In this document: piece by piece, positions 57,658 through 64,000 of the stretch
How the letters are laid out: every line of letters starts with the position of its first letter
Position numbering within the stretch: position 1 is the stretch's first letter
Assembly: GCA_020747015.1 (NCBI GenBank)
Contig: JAGTJM010000015.1
Location: 62,001-126,000 of the forward strand
Direction: 5' to 3'
DNA length: 64,000 nucleotides
DNA from: Pyrenochaeta sp. MPI-SDFR-AT-0127
Lineage: Eukaryota; Ascomycota; Dothideomycetes; Pleosporales; Cucurbitariaceae
Position numbers and translations under genes: made by a program
Notes under the pieces: generated by a model
What the model saw: the letters and a program-made list of their open reading frames with translations, nothing else
The model's database searches: none
What the model was told of the DNA's origin: nothing

Positions 57658-59193
57658 TTACCACTGGGATGGCCGAACCTCCGGTATACCCCCAATCTGC
57701 ACACCCTGCTTCACAGGGTCCCTCCAATCCGGCGGCTTTGTTACACAATACTGCAGGTAGCTTGCAACAGGCGGTCTATAACGCTCCATGTGGCCTGTCT
57801 CCTGGTTGTGAAGCATGACCGTCGGGTTGTTGAGATGGTCAGGACGAACAATCTCATTGACGCCCAAGAATCCACCGGAGAGACGATCGAGAAAGATGTT
57901 GTAGTCTTCAGCCTTGTTAATTTGGCATTTTGCCCCACGGGACTCGCAGTGTGCCATGAGTGCGGTAGCGGACTTGAAGTATTTGAGGCACGTAGGACAC
58001 TTCATGCGGGTGATGCGGTGGTCGCCGAGAATATGCTTGTTGAGGTCGCCAGCAGCGTCAAAAGTCTGTCTACCAATTAATTAGGAGGGAGAATGAGGTT
58101 AGGGGGCGAAGAGTGGACGTACTCGCAGATGAACGGGCAATGGTACTTGCTTAAGACGGAGTCGTAGAATATCTCAGGGTTCCAATCACTGCTCATGGGG
58201 TCCCAAAAACGGGTTCGCATGATGTTGATACCATGCTCTTGTTCCATGGCATGATCGTGAGCAGCAATGGAGAACTCGGATGGAGCGGGAGTCGGCTTAG
58301 CATTGGGGAAGAGTACATTGCTCACCGATTTGCCATTTCGACTACCCCAAACTTTGAGCTGGCGACCTTTTGATAGAACACTAGAATCCTGAGGAGTATA
58401 GTCACCGCTAATAGAGGCGCTGACAATGGTGGAAGCCTCCGAATGTGCACCCAAAGACACAGCGCCCATCATGGAGGCAACGTCCAAGTCTGATGCGCTG
58501 GCAATGGTAGATGGTAGAGGAGGGTACATACCAGTATATGGAGTGGGAGGCGAAGTATCAGCATTTTCGGGCCTGAGAGCTTCGAATCGCACCTCCTTGA
58601 TCTCTTCGTCCCCCCCGAGAGGATCATCTAGTCCAATACCGCCCTCTTCCTCGTCATCCTGAGCTGCTTCGAATTTGGAGGTCTTTTGCTTGAAACGATT
58701 CCATGCTAGACCACCCTTCAAGAACTCGGTAATGAGATATTTATGTACAATGTGTCCCTGGAACTGAGACGCGGGGATAACGTCGCAATACCCGAACTCA
58801 AGATGCTCAATGAATAGGCAAGCTCGGTAAAAGGACTTCTGGCATCCTACGCAGGTGAGTTTCTGGTCAATCTTGTGGTTCTGGCCTTTGTTAGCAGTGA
58901 TAAAGTTTAGATTTATTGAAAGGACCTGCCAGCTCAATGTGACGTCTCAGACCAGATTCTGACTTGAACTCGTCCCCGCAAACGCGGCATGCCTTGCCGT
59001 GTTCTTCTGGGCGAGTAATCTTGTGCATGGCATAGTCTTCGTAGGAGTCGAAATCTTCATTGCACTTGTGGCAGTAGTCGTGGTCATCAAAGTGCTTCTT
59101 GTGGTTTCTCATGGCCTTTTCTGTCTCAAAGGACATAGCACAGTCCTTGTAAGTGCACTTGAAGGCTCGAATGGGCTCAAGCTGGGCAGGCAT
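57658..59193 (-). CDS. C2H2 zinc finger protein with probable GC-AG intron
   Basis: Three exons on the minus strand, 58930-59193, 58123-58880 and 57658-58069, give 477 residues. Several C2H2 or CxxC modules are visible: FKCTYKDCAMSFETEKAMRNHKKHF, YCHKCNEDFDSYEDYAMHK, CRVCGDEFKSESGLRRHIEL-NH, LTCVGCQKSFYRACLFIEHLEFGYC, and in the last exon MKCPTCLKYFKSATALMAHC. Intron 1 (58881-58929, 49 nt) is best read with a GC donor (CTG/GCAGGT) and a CAG acceptor. That makes H-IELN-H, a normal C2H2 spacing. GT alternatives need a 40-nt intron or break the finger. The middle of the protein is acidic and Ser/Pro-rich. Similar fungal proteins are uncharacterised; nucleic-acid binding is inferred. Confidence 0.85.
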
Positions 59194-60013
59194 GGTGGGC
59201 TTTGCCGTTCGATGATCGTGATTTAGATAGCTTTTAAGTATCTTGGGCGTGTGTGATTCTCGCTGGTTGTTCCTGAATTAGTTCACGAAATCAAAATTCG
59301 AGCCATTGTGTCCCAAGAGCTTGCACTAACCTGTTGGTAGGGCCTTGCGCAACCTGCAGTAGACTCAACTCAGTATCCAGCCTTGGAACCTTCACTGATT
59401 GATGTGATGTCGTCAATTGTGCCCAATGAATTCGGTGCTCTCTGCTTCGTGCTTTAAAGCGAGCAGCTTACAGCAATGAGGTTAGGAATTGTAGAGATCT
59501 CGGCGGATATCAGCAGTATATCATTACGGTGTAAAGAAATAGAACCTTGGCAGGGTAAAGGTTTGAATCTACTTTCAATGCAATGCGGCTGCCTGAAGTG
59601 TGGAGGGGGCGCACGGAATGAGCAGACAGGTGAGTGTGAGAAGATGCTATAAACTAAAGTGGTGGTCTTGATCAAACCGGGTAAGAGCGATTTCTCCGCA
59701 AAAATGCTTAGGGAAGGTCCAGTTCTTACATCTTCTAAGATGTGAAGGCTGGGCGAGATAAATGTTAGTCAAGAAGAGTACACAGAAATCACTGTACAGA
59801 CAGGAAACGAGCACGGCGATAACGTGAAGAAACCAAAATGTACCCAAAATGTGCACATTGTATCTTCGAGACTCTTTAACCTGGTACTTTGAAGCCAAGA
59901 CACTCAAGACTTAGTGATTAAAGTATGCCATTGCTATTGAAATGTCTAGAATCGTGAATATGGCAGCCTATGTTCCAGTTAGTCAACTGAAAGGTATTGC
60001 ATAGATTTGTATC
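59194..60013. other. intergenic region, no supported gene
   Basis: Upstream of the C2H2 gene and downstream of cyanase, both on the minus strand. GTGTGTG and AT-rich stretches occur. Two minus-strand frames of 73 and 86 codons are unsupported. Confidence 0.4.
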
Positions 60014-60657
60014 TTACCATTTTCCCCTGAGAGTGATTTTCGCCCATTCGCCCTTATCGTCGGTCTCCTTTTCAATCTTTGTGCTGAAACTAATTGCGCT
60101 CATAATTCCATCGCCGAATTTTTCGTTCAGCACCGCCTTGTACGCATACCCGTAATTCTGTACAATCTCGTATAGACGATAGACAAGCGGGTCTTTTGGG
60201 GGCATCTCAAGCGACCTTCCTCGATCAGGAAACCCGGAGAGTTGCGACTCGAGCGTCTCCGCGGGAATGTCTAGGACTTCAGAGAGCTTCTTGATATCTT
60301 CTGGGGACGCCATTGCCTGGCCGTAGAAGAGGGCTGCAATTGCGACCTCATCACGTCCAACATGTTGTGCAATAGCCTCGAAGCTTAGGTTCTTTTTCTT
60401 CTTAGCCTCGAAGAGGGTTGGAGAGGAGGGAGGAAGGCGCGGGATAAGATCCTCCTGTGGATGGTTTAGCATTGACTAGAATGTCTTCCATCTTTTCTTA
60501 CCTGCAGAGTAGCAATGGGAAACTTCGACATTTTGAGTGTAGAAGAGTGAAAGCAACGATAAGCCGTATACGCTGTGGCAGGCCGTACTGCGAAGCTTGA
60601 GACGATTGCACGAGGTGCGAATTTAGTTGAAAGTGCAAGAAGAGGAACGAAAGCCAT
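60014..60657 (-). CDS. cyanase (cyanate hydratase) with N-terminal extension
   Basis: Exons 60502-60657 and 60014-60454 (minus strand) join in phase 0 over a 47-nt intron and give 198 residues, about 40 more than most cyanases. The catalytic trio Arg145, Glu148 and Ser171 (VYRLYEIV, then GIMSAISF) has the same spacing as E. coli Arg96, Glu99, Ser122. An N-terminal helix-turn-helix-like domain precedes the decamer-forming C-terminus, which ends WAKITLRGKW. The enzyme converts cyanate and bicarbonate to carbamate (then ammonia) and CO2. The first 42 residues (AFVPLLALSTKFAPRAIVSS, YRCFHSSTLK) are rich in Ala, Ser and Arg without acids, like a mitochondrial presequence, and are followed by a second ATG at MSKFPIATLQ. 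Confidence 0.92.
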
Positions 60658-61286
60658 GATTGTGAAAATAAATGGTGGATTATATAGTAGCTATGGCTAT
60701 CGTACAGAAGTATTTCCGCTGAACTGATAAGGTTGACAGGTCAAGGGCTGCACCTAGGAGCTGTGGAGAAGCTCAGTGCCGACCTGTCGTACGTCATCAA
60801 GCTCCGCTGCCGATATGTGCTCCATCGGCTCGGCATCAAAATGTCCAATATTCGACCTGGCGTGATCGTCATTACTATACGTTGCCGTCTCCGCGGTAGT
60901 CCGCACGCATGGTAGAGCTTTGAAAATATGTTTAGCGGCGTGTAGAGGAGGTGGGATTTGAGAAGTCAAGGTAGCGGAAGGAGGGGTAAAGAGGGGTAGA
61001 CGAGCAGCCTTGGAGGACAGCAACACATTGCAAACAAAGGTTACCACGATTCGTATGGTTTGCAGAGCTAGATTGCGTTTACTTCGCAACCCATTTAGGC
61101 TTGCATGGTCCCCTTGATATTTCACATGCAGATTGTCTAGTTGCATGAGGTGGGCCGGTCTCGAGCTGAAGCGATGACGCGGGGTCGAACAGATCACCCC
61201 AAGCTCACGGTTTCGAGCTCCAACTCAACAACATCATTACTCTCAGACCAAGCGTGATACCGACTGGGTGCTACGTGCCTGGCACA
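60658..61286. promoter_or_regulatory. divergent promoter region, cyanase and phospholipase D
   Basis: 629 bp between start codons on opposite strands. A 147-codon minus-strand frame inside has no recognisable domain. No specific site is called. Confidence 0.4.
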
Positions 61287-64000
61287 ATGTCTAATCGCCG
61301 AGACGATGATTTGGCGTATGGAGACTATCATGGACAAGGAGGCGGTGATGGGGATCGCGGGCTGATAGGCGACATGGGGCGGCGCTTCTTTGGCGGTAAG
61401 AAAGAGGTGAGTCCTTTTCAATTGGAACGCCATGCTGTCACCATATCCCCTGTGTGCATTGCACATCTTGAAATCCTGAACAGCCATCCTGGTATAGTCA
61501 TAGCGCTGGACACCTTCGTCATTCTAGTGACCCTCATTCATATTCTATCGTTGTCGTCCCCCACAGTTCCCGTCGAAACTTGTTACCAGCCTGGACTTCG
61601 TCAACACCAGCTCATCACAAATATTGTAGCTAACAAAACACCGGTAGGACTCGCAACAACAGCAATCGTCCTCGAACCAAGGCGGCGGCATGTCGTTCTT
61701 CAACAAGCTTCACGACCCCCTCCACGGCTTTGTTTCCGACTTGAAGGACGCAATATCAGGAAAAGAGGGGTCGCAGAACAAACCTCCACAAGGTGAGGTG
61801 CAACAGCAAGGAGGTCAGCCGCAGCCGCAGCCAGGCCAGGAGTACCATAGCCAGCATCGTTTCCTAAGCTTTGCGCCCGAACGACATGGCAACGATACCA
61901 AGTGGTATGTCGACGGATGTTCGTACATGTTCGCAGTAAGTTTGGCACTGGAGCGCGCAAAAGAGTCAATTTGGATTCTAGATTGGTGGCTCTCCCCTGA
62001 GCTATACCTCCGGCGCCCTCCGGCGAAGAACCAGCAGTACAGAGTAGACCGCATGTTGCACGCGGCAGCAGAGCGTGGTGTAAAGGTCAACATTATTGTG
62101 TACAAGGAGGTGACCCAGGCTTTGACTCGTAAGTTGCTGAATCCAACATTACCCGACTATCTCCATTCTCTCCTACCGAGCTCTACGGACAAGTTCACAA
62201 AAGGCCTCACTCGAGTTGGCCTAGATGTCGTCTTCAAGTCGCTTGAGGTGTGGGAAGAGACAGATCCGCTGATTGCACCACCTATTACAGTCTCCTCAGC
62301 CCATACGAAGCATGCCCTGGAGGCGCTCCACCCTAACATTGGCGTTTTCCGACACCCCGACCATTTGCCAGATGCAGCAGTACTGCAGTCCTCATTCCTC
62401 TCCTCACTCCAGAACATGTCTTTCACTCCAGCAAAGCTAGCTCAGCTTCCAGGAGATGGACTGAAGGCCATCTATGGAGCTCACAACGGAACAGTCATGT
62501 ATTGGGCACATCACGAGAAACTCTGCCTTATAGATGGCCAAATCGCCTTCATGGGAGGTTTGGACCTCTGTTATGGCCGCTGGGATACCAATCAGCACGC
62601 AATTGCCGACGCGCATCCCGGCAACATTGATCGGATAGTATTCCCTGGTCAGGACTTCAACAATGCCCGCATGCTAGGTAAGACCATAAATCCCCATCAA
62701 CTCTGTGTGAAATATGATCGTACAAAGCTGCTTAGTTTGGCCTCGAATATCTGCAGCGCACTTTGCAACTCTCAAACAGAGATAGCAAAGTTTTCTGATG
62801 CCATCCAAACTGCTTTCGTGAGCATGGTTTGCATAACTCATGTATTTAAGCCCGCAATGCTAATAATGAGATAGATTTTGCAGATGTCGTTAACTGGGAA
62901 AACAACAAACTCGACAGATCTGTGAGCTCTCGTATGGGATGGTCTGACGTTGCACTCTGTCTTGCGGGCCCGGTAGTCCAAGATCTTCGTACACATTTTG
63001 CGCAACGCTGGAATTTCATATATGATGAGAAATACAGCAAGAAGGCTACCAGATATGCCAGGATACCGGACACTAGCAGCGGTGCTCAGCAAGGCGGTGT
63101 GTATCCGCCACCCCCAGCTCAGCAACGTGAGTTTGAGAATGAGGATGGCCAACGCGGGTTCGGCAGTGATGATCGCAATGAAGACGGTGAGCGAGGGCTG
63201 TTCGGCCATGGTGGCGGCGGAGGAGGCCTGCGTCAGAAGATTTACAGCAAGGTTAACCAGGAGTACCACGAGTTCGAACAACAACATGGCCACCATCAAG
63301 ATTCTCAGCAATCACATGCTGAACACAGTGCCCAAAAGGGCGGAGCTGATTGCCAGATTACTCGAAGTTCTGCAAAGTGGAGCCACAATCTGATCGCGAC
63401 CGAGGTTTGCACAATCCTCCATAATGAAGTTCAATTCACTAATCAGATCCTAGCACTCGATCCAAAATGCCTACTGTGACATCATTCGCGACAGCAAGCA
63501 CTTCGTATATATTGAGAATCAGTTCTTCATTACGGCTACTGGAGATCTACAGAAACCTATCAAGAACAGGATTGGCGCAGCCATGGTCGAACGTATTATT
63601 CGCGCTGCTCGCAATGGCGAAAAGTACAAGATGATAGTCATGATCCCTGCAGTTCCGGCCTTCGCTGGTGATTTGAAGCTCGATGAAGCGTTAGGAACGC
63701 GAGCTATTATGGAGTGTAAGCTATTTCACCGAGCTCTTTAAAACCACTCGTCAGAAAGCCCCCGGAAGAACTCATGCAGCTTCTCAACTCCCAAATGCGG
63801 TTAGAAGGCTGCACGAACTACTACAGACAGTTTAAGACGTATTCCTAGATGTGTATCATCCACTTTACTTGATGGGGACTTTACTGACTATATCACAACT
63901 TTTAGTTCAATACGATTCCATAAATCGTGGTGGCCACTCGATCTACGAGGAAATTGCGCGGGCCGGCTTCAACCCAATGGACTACATCCGATTTTACAAC
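61287..64000 (+). CDS. phospholipase D, partial at the window end
   Basis: Five exons are visible: 61287-61406, 61663-62677, 62875-63404, 63454-63715 and 63906-64000 (continuing past the edge), 674 codons so far. The N-terminus is Gly-rich. The first HKD motif (HHEKLCLID, His324, Lys326, Asp331) is intact, with the conserved NNARMLDFADVVNWENNKLDRS and SSRMGWSDVALCLAGPVVQDL segments. A low-complexity insert follows, then YIENQFFITATG. The second HKD lies beyond 64000. Absence of PX/PH domains before the first HKD in this model separates it from Spo14-type enzymes. Introns of 256, 197 and 190 nt are long for this region; 63405-63453 is normal. Intron 3 has a weak GTTTGC donor. The reaction is hydrolysis of phosphatidylcholine to phosphatidic acid. 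Confidence 0.9.

Noticed and set aside
62875..62883. Later CAG acceptor (62881-62883) for PLD intron 2
   Set aside because: It is also in frame, but it would drop the conserved Phe-Ala-Asp; the ATAG acceptor at 62874 yields LDFADVVNW, which fits the family.
1..64000. Prokaryotic features (operons, CRISPR arrays, riboswitches, insertion sequences)
   Set aside because: The sequence is plainly fungal with spliceosomal introns. No direct-repeat array, inverted-repeat element or thiamine-type riboswitch core was seen.

Overview
The window is nuclear DNA of a filamentous ascomycete, most likely a dothideomycete close to Pleosporales. Most genes carry several short GT-AG introns, typically 45 to 65 nt, with CTAAC/CTGAC-like branch points. 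Start codons often sit in Kozak-type contexts, genes lie on both strands with frequent divergent pairs, and the gene set is eukaryotic (FacB/Cat8, Edc3, Cdc14, Kti12, Snf4, Vps2, Tul1/DscA). The class-level placement is inference from protein resemblance; no search was run. All exon joins below were deduced by hand from reading frame, splice motifs and family conservation.

Layout. 0-9 kb: a Zn2Cys6 regulator with its zinc cluster near the C-terminus (+), a proline-rich transglutaminase-fold protein (+), and the decapping enhancer Edc3 (+). 9.7-16.3 kb: three minus-strand accessory-type genes, a DUF1749/SidJ-like hydrolase, a second Zn2Cys6 regulator with an apparent frame break, and an amino-acid permease. 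16.3-19.2 kb is the longest stretch without a recognisable gene. 19.2-28.1 kb: a FAM32A-like protein (-) divergent from a small F-box-like protein (+), free-methionine-R-sulfoxide reductase (-) built from five exons including a 3-nt and a 5-nt coding exon, Cdc14 phosphatase (-), and a SET-domain methyltransferase (+).

29.2-36.6 kb: facB, the acetate/gluconeogenesis activator, behind a promoter with four CreA-type sites; then the Elongator partner Kti12 (-), whose first two coding exons are 6 and 16 nt, divergent from a short Gln/Ser-rich protein (+). 39.3-44.1 kb: an F-box protein (-) and a DUF3431 protein (-). 45-48.5 kb: the AMPK gamma subunit Snf4 (-) and a Ptc1-like PP2C (-). 49.6-57.3 kb: ESCRT-III Vps2 (-), an unknown protein (+), the Golgi/endosomal RING ligase DscA/Tul1 (+), and a rhomboid protease (+). 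This is a neighbourhood rich in membrane-protein quality control. 57.6-64 kb: a C2H2 protein (-) with a probable GC-AG intron, a cyanase (-) with a mitochondrial-type N-terminal extension, and a phospholipase D (+) that runs off the end.

Functional links: Snf4 belongs to the Snf1 kinase that in yeasts activates Cat8-type factors, so facB and SNF4 are two parts of the carbon-derepression pathway in one window, although 13 kb apart. DscA acts in the Dsc E3 complex (SREBP cleavage and Golgi/vacuole quality control), and rhomboid proteases and ESCRT-III act in the same processes. I found no convincing tRNA, rRNA, transposon, CRISPR array, complete biosynthetic cluster or viral sequence.
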